A DNA stretch of 12,993 nucleotides from JBCDIQ01 sp039024295 (GTDB taxonomy: Bacteria; Bacteroidota; Bacteroidia; J057), in contig JBCDIQ010000141.1 of assembly GCA_039024295.1 (NCBI GenBank), positions 1 to 12,993 of the forward strand, in the 5' to 3' direction. Both the position numbers and the translations under genes were made by a program. Positions 1-7,418 of the stretch are shown here, in pieces. A model generated the notes under the pieces. The model made no database searches, had not been told where the DNA came from, and saw nothing but the letters and a program-made list of their open reading frames with translations. Position 1 is the first letter of the stretch, and every line of letters begins with the position of its first letter.

Positions 1-699
1 CCCAACTGGCAGCAGTACCTGGACAGTTTTGATCCAGAAGCCAAAATTAAGCCATTGCCAGGGGCAGTTTCAGAACAGGAAAAGTATTTCGTTTCTGCCA
101 AGAACCTGTATAACCTGTTCTACACCATTCAAGCAGCTGAAATCCGATTGGATAAGTATGTTATCCATGCTCCTTTTAGCGGAACCGTGCTGGAAGCAGC
201 CATTGATGAAGGAACTTTGGTTCGGACTGGTCAACGCATTGGCATTTTTGCCAGTGCCCGTTCTTTCGAATTGGAAGCCGCCATGAACCTTAAAGACTTG
301 AAATTTATCAGAAAGGGAGATGCCGTGACCCTGTATTCTCCAGATATCAAAGGTGAATGGAAAGGGCAAGTAGTAAGAATAAGTGATCGACTAGACCCTA
401 ATACCCAAACCGTTCGGGTATTTGTAAAAGTAACGGGGGAAAATTTGAAGGAAGGAATGTACCTCACTGCTGAAGTAGACGGGACCTCTGTAGAAAAAGT
501 AGTGAAGCTCCCTCGCAAGCTACTTGTAGGGAATGAGTCAGTGTACATTATTGAAGATTCAACCCTCAAACTCCACACGATAACCCCTATTAAGTTTTCC
601 ACCAACGAGGTCATTATCAAAGGTGTCCCAGATAATTCTCTCCTGTTGGATGAAGTTATTTCCGGTGCATTTGAGGGGATGAAAGTCTCGCCTTACTGA
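1..699 (+). CDS. RND efflux periplasmic adaptor (membrane fusion protein), 3' part
   Basis: This is the C-terminal 232 residues of a HlyD/AcrA-like adaptor, which bridges an inner-membrane RND pump and an outer-membrane channel in the periplasm. The frame is open from base 1, so the start lies upstream of the window. An internal TTG at 55 is not a credible start because coding continues before it. The visible protein begins in the helical hairpin. It then shows the second half of the lipoyl/barrel-sandwich domain, with the typical IHAPFSGTV motif (about nt 163-189) and a following DEGTLVRTGQ segment. After that comes a beta-barrel domain (SFELEAAMNLKDL onward), with the GMYLTAEV strand typical of the family, and a short membrane-proximal domain. 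The stop is 31 bp before the RND permease start, so the two are almost certainly co-transcribed. Substrate cannot be told from the sequence. Confidence 0.93.
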   Translation, partial: PNWQQYLDSFDPEAKIKPLPGAVSEQEKYFVSAKNLYNLFYTIQAAEIRLDKYVIHAPFSGTVLEAAIDEGTLVRTGQRIGIFASARSFELEAAMNLKDLKFIRKGDAVTLYSPDIKGEWKGQVVRISDRLDPNTQTVRVFVKVTGENLKEGMYLTAEVDGTSVEKVVKLPRKLLVGNESVYIIEDSTLKLHTITPIKFSTNEVIIKGVPDNSLLLDEVISGAFEGMKVSPY

Positions 700-730
700 T
701 CTGCATTCTAGCTTTAAATTGACCTAGTTC

Positions 731-3700
731 ATGAAAAATATCATCAGCTACTTCATCAAATATCCCGTAACGGGCAACGTGATTCTGATCCTCATTCTGG
801 TTTTCGGCTTTTTTGGTCTAAAAAGCCTTAGAAGTACCTTTTTCCCAGAAGAACCTACCAAAAAAGTAGCCATCATATTGACTTATCCTGGGGCTTCTCC
901 TGAGGAAATTGAAGAAGGCGTGGTCGCAAAAGTGGAAGACAACCTGGAAGGTGTTACCGGAATTGACCGCATCACCTCCACTTCATCGGAAAACCTCGGC
1001 CGGGTGGTGGTGGAAATGATCAAGGGATATGATATAGATGTCCTGCTCCAGGATGTGAAGAATGGGGTAGAGTCGATCAATTCCTTCCCGGTAGATTTGG
1101 AACCTCCCATTGTTTACAAAGAAGAATCCATCTCACTTGCCATCAGCTTCTCCATCAGCGGAGATGTGGACCTCAAAACCCTAAAAGAGGAAGCCAGAAG
1201 GATTGAGGATGATTTCCTCGCAGTTGAAGGCATCTCCAAAGTGGAACTCGGTGGCTTCCCGGAAGAGGAAATCGAAATTGCCGTTCGTGAAGATGACCTC
1301 CGGCGATTTTCTCTCACCTTTAATCAAGTCTCCCAGGCGGTGGCCAGTGCCAACCTGGATCGCACAGGCGGGACCATTAAAACAGAGCAGGAAGAACTCC
1401 TCATTCGTACGCGTTCTAAGGAATATTATGCCCGGGAATTGTTAGATGTGGTAGTTGCAACAGCTCCTGATGGCAGAAAAGTACTGCTTTCCGATGTAGC
1501 AGCTGTCCAGGACAGATGGGCAGACGAACCTATTCGGAATTACATCAACAGAATCCCTGCCGTCACTGTGACCATAAACAACACCACAACCGAGGACATC
1601 CTTTTCATCACAGACTATGTCAAGGCTTACTTGGAAACCTACAACGAATCTAACACAACCTTCACGGCGACAATCATTCGGGACCAGTCAGATGTACTCA
1701 ATCAGCGAATTGACCTGCTGACCAATAATGGCATTATCGGGTTTATCCTGGTCCTGGTACTTTTGGCCATGTTCCTGAACATTCGACTTGCTTTCTGGGT
1801 GGCCCTGGCCATTCCGGTCAGTATCATGGGGATGTTCATTGTGGGCTCTTTCTTTGACCTGAGCATCAACGTCATTTCGCTATTTGGGATGATCCTGGTA
1901 ATCGGGATTTTGGTGGATGACGGGATTGTGATCGGGGAAAATATTTACCAGCACTACGAGCGAGGAAAGGACCGGGTAACTGCTGCCATTGATGGTACCA
2001 TGGAAGTGCTACCGGCTGTATTAGCTGCCATTACCACGACCATAGCTGCCTTCGCCAGTTTCTTTTACCTGGATGGCCGGGTTGGGGAAGTTTTTTCGGA
2101 AATGGCTTTTGTGGTCATTGTCACCCTAACCGTTAGCTTAATCGAGGGCGCATTTATCCTGCCGGGCCACGTTTCTGAAGCATTGAAGAAGGCAAGGCAA
2201 AAGAACCCGGTTGAAAAAGCCTTGGACAAGGTGATGGCCTACCTTCGCGATCAGCTCTACGCCCCTACCCTACGCTTTTTTATGCAGAACAAGGCACTGG
2301 GACTGGCCATTCCCATTGGGTTATTTGCCATCACCATCGGCGCAGTAAAGGGTGGATTTATCCGAACTACCTTTTTTCCAAATCTCGACACGGACTTTAT
2401 TTCCATTAACCTGAAGATGCCCTCCGGTACGCGGGAAGACATCACCATGAAATGGGTTGATCACATTGAATCTTCAATTTGGGAGGCAAATGAGGAATTA
2501 AAAGCTGACCGAGCAGATGGCCTGGATGTGATTGAAACCGTGGAGAAAAAGCTGGGGCCTGATGGGCATGTGGGAAGCCTGAATGTGATTATGCTAACAG
2601 GTGAAATCCGCAACATGGAAAACCTGACAGTGGCTGATGTGATACGGGAAAAGGCAGGGCCCATTTACGAGGCAGAACAAGTAATCTACAGCAGTGGAAA
2701 CCCTTTTGGCAAGCCTATTTCCCTTTCGCTTAGGAGTCCTGACCTGAATGAATTAGAAGTAGCAACCTCCGAAGTAAAAGCAGAAATGCAAGGCTTATCT
2801 GACCTGAAGGATGTCGTGGACACCAATCAGGAAGGTCTGCGGGAACTTAACCTGAAGCTTAAGGACAAAGCCTATTTACTGGGCCTTAGCCTTGGGGAGG
2901 TATCTTCTCAGGTACGGCAAGGATTTTTCGGTGCCGAAGTTCAACGCCTTCAACGAGGTCAGGATGAAGTAAAAGTTTGGGTACGATATGATGAAGCGGA
3001 TCGAACCTCTATCGGCAACCTTGAAGAGATGCGCATTCGATTGGCGAACGGGCAAGAATTTCCCTTAGGGGAAGTTGCATTTATTGAAGAAGAGCGCGGG
3101 GTTATGGAGATCAAACGCCTGGAAGGCCAGCGTGAAATTCGCCTGGAAGCAGATGTGGCATCTTCCGATGTATCTGCAACCGATATGATTGCAGAGATTC
3201 GGGACAGCATCTTGCCAGTGGTTTTGGAAAAGCACCCCGATGTACGATACTCCTTCGAAGGTCAGGTGAGAACCACAGCTAAAACACAGGCTTCCTCTCA
3301 GGTGGTTATGCCCATTCTGTTGATTGTGATGCTGGCCATGATCACCCTCACCTTCCGATCCATTTGGCAGACCGTTTTCCTATTGCCCATCATCATTTTT
3401 GGGTTCATTGGAGTAGGCATTGGTCATTACCTCATGGGACTTGCCATTAGTTTGCTCTCTTTCCTGGGAATTGTGGCATTGGTAGGGATTATGGTGAATG
3501 ACGCACTCGTATTCGTCTCCGCTTATAACAATTTCCTCAAAGATGGCTTATCGGTAAAAAATGCAGTTTACCAATCAGGGGTAAGCCGTTTCCGTCCGAT
3601 TATTCTCACCTCCATTACCACGATCGCAGGACTTGCACCTCTGATGCTGGAAAAGAGCTTTCAAGCCAAATTCCTCATCCCCATGGCCTGTTCTGTCGCT

Positions 3701-3913
3701 TTTGGCCTGATGGTGGCGACCTTTCTTATCTTGCTTACTTTGCCTGTTCTATTGCTCATGCTCAACTGGCTCCGTGTACACCTGTATTGGCTCTGGAATG
3801 GGGTAAAGCCAACTCCCGAAGAAGTGGAACCCGCCGTGAAGGCAATGCGCGAATTGGAAGAAGCCAGAGCAGGCATAAAGCAAACCAACCACCAGACGGC
3901 GAAAACCACCTGA
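731..3913 (+). CDS. RND efflux transporter permease subunit (AcrB/HAE1-like)
   Basis: This 1060-residue inner-membrane proton/substrate antiporter is the motor of the tripartite efflux system. Length and architecture match the family: TM1 at about 10-32, a large periplasmic porter/docking loop, TM2-6 from about 335, TM7 at about 530-550, a second periplasmic loop, and TM8-12 from about 870. TM4 carries the proton-relay pair D396-D397 in GILVDDGIVIGEN. TM11 carries SRFRPIILTS, where R953 and T960 align with AcrB R971 and T978. In TM10 the motif is GIMVNDALVF, so the AcrB lysine 940 position is Asn (N923), followed by D924. This variant is, from memory, common among HAE1-like pumps outside the classical AcrB clade. 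The ATG at 731 gives the standard MKNIISYFIKYPV amphipathic N-terminus; no good Shine-Dalgarno precedes it. The gene lies 31 bp from the adaptor upstream and 31 bp from the TolC-like gene downstream. Drug versus metabolite specificity is not readable. Confidence 0.96.
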   Translation: MKNIISYFIKYPVTGNVILILILVFGFFGLKSLRSTFFPEEPTKKVAIILTYPGASPEEIEEGVVAKVEDNLEGVTGIDRITSTSSENLGRVVVEMIKGYDIDVLLQDVKNGVESINSFPVDLEPPIVYKEESISLAISFSISGDVDLKTLKEEARRIEDDFLAVEGISKVELGGFPEEEIEIAVREDDLRRFSLTFNQVSQAVASANLDRTGGTIKTEQEELLIRTRSKEYYARELLDVVVATAPDGRKVLLSDVAAVQDRWADEPIRNYINRIPAVTVTINNTTTEDILFITDYVKAYLETYNESNTTFTATIIRDQSDVLNQRIDLLTNNGIIGFILVLVLLAMFLNIRLAFWVALAIPVSIMGMFIVGSFFDLSINVISLFGMILVIGILVDDGIVIGENIYQHYERGKDRVTAAIDGTMEVLPAVLAAITTTIAAFASFFYLDGRVGEVFSEMAFVVIVTLTVSLIEGAFILPGHVSEALKKARQKNPVEKALDKVMAYLRDQLYAPTLRFFMQNKALGLAIPIGLFAITIGAVKGGFIRTTFFPNLDTDFISINLKMPSGTREDITMKWVDHIESSIWEANEELKADRADGLDVIETVEKKLGPDGHVGSLNVIMLTGEIRNMENLTVADVIREKAGPIYEAEQVIYSSGNPFGKPISLSLRSPDLNELEVATSEVKAEMQGLSDLKDVVDTNQEGLRELNLKLKDKAYLLGLSLGEVSSQVRQGFFGAEVQRLQRGQDEVKVWVRYDEADRTSIGNLEEMRIRLANGQEFPLGEVAFIEEERGVMEIKRLEGQREIRLEADVASSDVSATDMIAEIRDSILPVVLEKHPDVRYSFEGQVRTTAKTQASSQVVMPILLIVMLAMITLTFRSIWQTVFLLPIIIFGFIGVGIGHYLMGLAISLLSFLGIVALVGIMVNDALVFVSAYNNFLKDGLSVKNAVYQSGVSRFRPIILTSITTIAGLAPLMLEKSFQAKFLIPMACSVAFGLMVATFLILLTLPVLLLMLNWLRVHLYWLWNGVKPTPEEVEPAVKAMRELEEARAGIKQTNHQTAKTT

Positions 3914-3944
3914 TTTTTGAACCAGTGCTCAACACGTATTTGAC

Positions 3945-5270
3945 ATGAAAAGAATCGTTATATACCTGTCTTTCTTAGCTATTCCTTATGTGGCGAATGC
4001 CCAAGACACCCTTCGCCTCCAGGAAGCGGTAGCCCTAGCCCTTGAAAATAATTTTGGGCTGAAGGTGGCCCAAAATGACCTCAGCACCAGTGAAAACAAT
4101 GCCACCATCGGAAATGCTGGCCTGTTGCCTTCTTTGGACTTCACCGCAGGTGCCAATTACAGCAATACCAACCTGGATGTGACCCTGGCCAACCAAGACC
4201 CCCAAACGGGAGAGCCTATCGTGGTCACGGCAAACGGGGCTGCTGCAAATGGATATAATGCTGGCCTCAACCTGAACTACACCGTATTTGATGGTCTGGG
4301 AAATGTGTACAACTACCGGGTGCTAAAAACGAACGCCAGCCTCAGTCAGGAACAGGCCCGCGACCTTACCGAGCAGACCCTTGCCCAAGTGATCAACACC
4401 TATTACCAGGTAGCGCGCTTGCAGGCAACCGAACAAATTGCCCGTAAAAGCCTGGAAGTCTCACGAGAAAGGGTCAATCGATTGAGAAACCAACAAGAAT
4501 TTGGAACAGCCAACAGCCTATCGGTACTCAACGCGGAGGTAGACCTCAATACCGATAGCGTAAATGTAGAAACCGCAGCCCTCAATACCGTAAATGCCCG
4601 AAGGGATTTGGCCACTGTTATGGGAATCCCCTTGAATCAAACCTTTTCATTGGACCCTCGCGTGGTATTTGCCACCAACCTGGACCCTCAAGAGCTGGCT
4701 CAACAGGCACTGGAGCGAAATGCCAACCTGACAACTGCAGAAATCAATCAACAACTCGCTGAGCTCAACCTTCGGGTGACGCAGGCAGGCTATTATCCTC
4801 GCCTGGATGTCTCAGCTGGGTATGCCTATAACCGAAACAACAACGCGCCCGGTAACCCTGTCCAAAACTCCACTACTTTGGGACTAAACGCTAACGCTTC
4901 CCTGAACTTCAACCTGTTTAATGGGTTTCAGCAGCGTACACGGGTACAAAATGCCCAAATTGCCGTGCTTTCTTCCCGGGAACGCTACCAGGAAGCGCGT
5001 TTGCAGGTGGAGCGTGATCTCCTAAATGCAGTGGCAAGCTACCGAAACAGCCTTCGGATTTTTGACTTGCAGCAACGCAGCCAGGACGCAGCCCAACTGA
5101 ATTTTGAACGGACCGAAGAGCTTTACCGCCTGGGCCAAGCCACTGGCCTTCAATTCCGGGAAGCCCAACTCAACCTCATTCAAGTGGAAAACCAGATCAA
5201 TGACCTCACTTATGACATCAAACAGTTTGAGACGGAGCTGCTGCGGTTGAGTGGAACGTTGATGGAGTAG
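3945..5270 (+). CDS. TolC-family outer-membrane efflux channel
   Basis: This 441-residue outer-membrane factor completes the tripartite pump, forming the duct through the periplasm and outer membrane. A Sec signal peptide is clear (MKRIVIYLSFLAIPYVANA, cleavage after residue 19); no lipobox cysteine follows, so it is not a lipoprotein. The mature part has the two-fold OEP repeat: each half has a helical coiled segment (around residues 155-215 and 345-440) and a strand-rich porin segment with alternating aromatic/Asn residues. The C-terminal helix ends in a leucine-rich segment typical of the family. It is 31 bp downstream of the RND permease, giving the gene order adaptor-pump-channel. I see no intrinsic terminator immediately after the TAG stop; the next gene converges from the other strand. 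Confidence 0.95.
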   Translation: MKRIVIYLSFLAIPYVANAQDTLRLQEAVALALENNFGLKVAQNDLSTSENNATIGNAGLLPSLDFTAGANYSNTNLDVTLANQDPQTGEPIVVTANGAAANGYNAGLNLNYTVFDGLGNVYNYRVLKTNASLSQEQARDLTEQTLAQVINTYYQVARLQATEQIARKSLEVSRERVNRLRNQQEFGTANSLSVLNAEVDLNTDSVNVETAALNTVNARRDLATVMGIPLNQTFSLDPRVVFATNLDPQELAQQALERNANLTTAEINQQLAELNLRVTQAGYYPRLDVSAGYAYNRNNNAPGNPVQNSTTLGLNANASLNFNLFNGFQQRTRVQNAQIAVLSSRERYQEARLQVERDLLNAVASYRNSLRIFDLQQRSQDAAQLNFERTEELYRLGQATGLQFREAQLNLIQVENQINDLTYDIKQFETELLRLSGTLME

Positions 5271-5271
5271 A

Positions 5272-5310
5272 AGGTGTGAGGTATGAGCTGTTAGGTATTA
5301 GTTGAGGTAG
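5272..5310. repeat. Degenerate AGGTATG heptamer tract
   Basis: Immediately after the TolC-like stop codon, the plus strand reads as imperfect heptamers: AGGTGTG, AGGTATG, AGCTGTT, AGGTATT, then AGTTG and AGGTAG. They sit end to end between 5272 and 5310. This is a decayed short tandem repeat. No function is assigned. Confidence 0.5.
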
Positions 5311-5563
5311 ATGGGTTACCTCCCATGTGAAGCCTACGCCTTCCGCTCCACATAAAATCCATAGCTGAAACACTCGCTGTACCTTTGGTACAACTTCATT
5401 TCCTTTTGGTGCCTCTTTACGACTGCTTGTGCAAGTGCTGGATACTCGTGCTGATGCACCAAAGCGAAAAACCATGCTGACAAGGATTAGTAGTATGCTT
5501 CCCATCAGCTCGAATAGAACGAATAGAAAGCACCTACTAACAGGTATTCTGCCTTCCCCATTT
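5311..5563. other. Non-coding block with nested inverted repeats between converging genes
   Basis: This spacer separates the efflux operon from the first T9SS cargo gene. I find no convincing gene in it. It contains a perfect hairpin TGTACC-TTT-GGTACA at 5378-5392. It also has an 8-bp inverted repeat TTTGGTGC (5405-5412) / GCACCAAA (5456-5463) that encloses a small palindrome CTTGTGCAAG (5426-5435). Neither has a following T-run, so these are not standard intrinsic terminators. The density of inverted repeats suggests an intergenic structured repeat or the remnant of a small mobile element; this is inference only. Confidence 0.4.
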
Positions 5564-7063
5564 TTACTGCTTCACGATCTTGCCTCGCCAGCTTGCCGTA
5601 GCGGAAGTGAGCTCAAGGGTGTAGGTAGCTCTTGCCAAATGAGACAAGGGTACCTGTATTTGGTTCAAACCAGAAGTACCCAGGTGTCGATTTTCATATA
5701 CAATTCTTCCGTTGAGGTCTGTCACGGTGATGTCTACTTCTTCGGATTTAGCTAACTGAAATCGAACAATTGACTGATCGGTAAATGGATTGGGACCAAT
5801 TGAAACTTGGAGAGACTGCCCTTGAAACCGCTCATTGGACACCATACTGCCATCATCAGATAATTTGACGAAGTAAGAAAGCTGACTCGTGCTCGTGCTA
5901 TCTGGGTAATAATATCCTCCCACCACGTAGCCTCCATCCTTGAGCTGAATGAGGTCAGAGGGATACTGGTAGCCTGAGTCCAGCAGGGTGATCTCCCACT
6001 GCGTGTTACCATTGGGCCCTAGTTTGGTGAGGTACACATGCTGATCACGGTTGAGGCTTCCAGGAGGATTGGGTGGACGTACACTAAATAAGAGCGCACA
6101 GCCACCATCCGCAGTAGCTCGTCCCCGTATGAAGATCGAACTCCAACCTGTTTCTTGTGGATTTTGGTAATCCATTACCTTGGACCAAAGGGTATCTCCC
6201 TGAGGGTTCAATTTCCATACTTTGATGATTCCAGCAGCCCCCATCGGAGACTGTCGTTCACTGGCAAACACAAAGGCATTGTCTTGCTTGTCCAGGCTCA
6301 TGCCCAACGCAAATTTCAAGGGCTGTGCAAAAAACGTGGTATCCACCAAATTGCCCATTTCATCTATCCTTAGCAGGGCCATGCCATGTGGAAACCAAGT
6401 AGAGTTGGTGTATGCTAATAAAAGGTATTGGTTATCAGATCTCACGGCCACATCTATCCCACTCCAAAACGAAGTGCGACTCGTGTCAGGATCAAAGTCT
6501 GAATATATCTGTTCCCACTCTGCATCGCCTGTGGGGGCAAATTTAGAAAGGGTTGCTGAAGGGAAAATGGGTCGCCCATTAACGGAGCCTGACAACAGAA
6601 TTTGTCCTGTACTATCGAGGGCTACTCCATAAGAGCCGTGGAAGACGGAATCCCATCTTGCTTTTGCCTGCCACTTGATCTGGCCTCCAGCATCTGCCCG
6701 TACAACTGACCCCACCATATTGCTATTTACAAGTGGCAAGGCACCGGCAGTTATACCTGCAATTATAAGGTCACCTCCTGGTAAAGCGATCGCATTTCTT
6801 GCGAGAAAATAGGGAGACAGGGAACTTATAGTCTGGTTTGTTTCTACAAAATTAGAATCGAGCATTACGATTGACAAATCACTTCCGCTTCCAGTCATGG
6901 CATTGGGACCGATACCACGGAAGACAGGCCCCTGCTCCAAAACCAGGAAATTCCTGTAAGTTGATGGATGCAGGGTATCTAATACCACACTCGGCTGGCG
7001 CACTTGTGCAGAAGCTGTCAAGCAGATGAGACATAGGCATAAAACGGAAAGAATAGATTTCAT
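5564..7063 (-). CDS. Secreted T9SS type A sorting-domain protein, copy 1
   Basis: This 499-residue secreted protein has no recognised catalytic domain. Residues 1-19 (MKSILSVLCLCLICLTASA) form a Sec signal peptide. The middle (about 20-415) has recurring short beta-rich units of the kind LD..G.ILLSG, DGGCALLF and KDGGYVVGGYY, which suggests a propeller or delta-60-like fold. The C-terminal 82 residues (about 418-499) start with VSIGPNPF and end in GKIVKQ, matching the Bacteroidota type A sorting domain that directs export by the type IX system. The usual Gly in the 'AGTYxL' strand is replaced, giving ARATYTLEL, though the rest is intact. The gene is clearly paralogous to the next one upstream (7419-8891): signal peptide, QPSVVLDTLHPS segment, blade order and sorting domain all align. 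The ATG at 7063 is chosen because it gives a complete signal peptide. The passenger's role is unknown. Confidence 0.9.
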   Translation of the reverse strand: MKSILSVLCLCLICLTASAQVRQPSVVLDTLHPSTYRNFLVLEQGPVFRGIGPNAMTGSGSDLSIVMLDSNFVETNQTISSLSPYFLARNAIALPGGDLIIAGITAGALPLVNSNMVGSVVRADAGGQIKWQAKARWDSVFHGSYGVALDSTGQILLSGSVNGRPIFPSATLSKFAPTGDAEWEQIYSDFDPDTSRTSFWSGIDVAVRSDNQYLLLAYTNSTWFPHGMALLRIDEMGNLVDTTFFAQPLKFALGMSLDKQDNAFVFASERQSPMGAAGIIKVWKLNPQGDTLWSKVMDYQNPQETGWSSIFIRGRATADGGCALLFSVRPPNPPGSLNRDQHVYLTKLGPNGNTQWEITLLDSGYQYPSDLIQLKDGGYVVGGYYYPDSTSTSQLSYFVKLSDDGSMVSNERFQGQSLQVSIGPNPFTDQSIVRFQLAKSEEVDITVTDLNGRIVYENRHLGTSGLNQIQVPLSHLARATYTLELTSATASWRGKIVKQ

Positions 7064-7154
7064 GATAGTTCGACTTTAGACGTAAAACATGTGAACCGAA
7101 TTTCTTGGCTCAGAAAATGTTGGTTCTCTGACAATTTTAGCGGGGAGTGACGTA

Positions 7155-7291
7155 CGACCCCTTCAGGGTCGGGGAACTTACTGTCCAACAGCTATATCTA
7201 TCTGATTCCTTCAGAGTCAGTACAACCCCGAAGGGGGTTGAATATGTATAGCATCCAACGCAACCCGTAAATTACGACCCGGAAGGGGTCG
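7155..7291. repeat. Cluster of four REP-like palindromes in mirror-image order
   Basis: Four short hairpins share a CCTTC-type core. Unit 1 is CGACCC-CTTCA-GGGTCG (7155-7171). Unit 2 is CTGATTC-CTTCA-GAGTCAG (7202-7220, one G·T pair). Unit 3 is CAACCCC-GAAG-GGGGTTG (7223-7240). Unit 4 is CGACCC-GGAAG-GGGTCG (7275-7291). Units 1-2 carry CTTC on the plus strand and units 3-4 carry it on the minus strand. The set is therefore two copies of a two-hairpin element facing each other around position 7222. The spacers of both copies contain a related GCTATA..AT segment (plus strand in copy one, minus strand in copy two). This layout resembles bacterial REP/BIME elements. No REP-associated transposase gene is in the window. 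Confidence 0.7.
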
Positions 7292-7362
7292 AACCTCTTA
7301 ACGCGAGGCCATCGCATTTTTTGTCAGCGAACCAAAACGTTGAACTCCCTTTCAGATTTTGA

Positions 7363-7380
7363 AATAAGTTACTACTTATT
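7363..7380. other. AT-rich perfect hairpin downstream of T9SS copy 2
   Basis: AATAAGT-TACT-ACTTATT is a perfect 7-bp inverted repeat with a 4-nt loop, 38 bp beyond the stop of the 7419-8891 gene. There is no T-run on its 3' side in the direction of transcription, so it is at best a weak terminator or an RNA 3'-end stabiliser. Confidence 0.3.
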
Positions 7381-7418
7381 CGGATAAAAAACCACAGCAC
7401 CCAAGGAATGATTTTGCG

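Larger units (their letters stand above)
7064..7418. other. Intergenic spacer between the two T9SS paralogues
   Basis: This 355-bp gap has no gene that I can support. Its middle is occupied by the REP-like cluster (7155-7291). Near the downstream end of the upstream T9SS gene is the AT-rich hairpin at 7363-7380. The promoter of the 5564-7063 gene, if it has its own, should lie in 7064-7150, but I see no clear TTG / TAnnTTTG pair there. Confidence 0.6.

Noticed and set aside
231..620. Minus-strand open frame of 129 codons opposite the adaptor gene.
   Set aside because: It is antisense to a clearly homologous coding region and has no recognisable motif.
5218..5505. Minus-strand open frame of 95 codons with a hydrophobic N-terminus (MGSILLILVSMVFRFGASA).
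   Set aside because: It overlaps the end of the TolC-like gene in antisense, runs through inverted repeats and the heptamer tract, and ends in low-complexity S/T/P residues. It is more likely a chance frame or a remnant than a gene.
5429..5755. Plus-strand open frame of 108 codons.
   Set aside because: It lies largely antisense to the sorting domain of the 5564-7063 gene, and its composition is not protein-like.
7155..7291. CRISPR array, considered because of four similar hairpins.
   Set aside because: Unit spacing is irregular (about 48, 20 and 52 bp between centres), units are in opposite orientations, and the spacers resemble each other; no cas genes are present.
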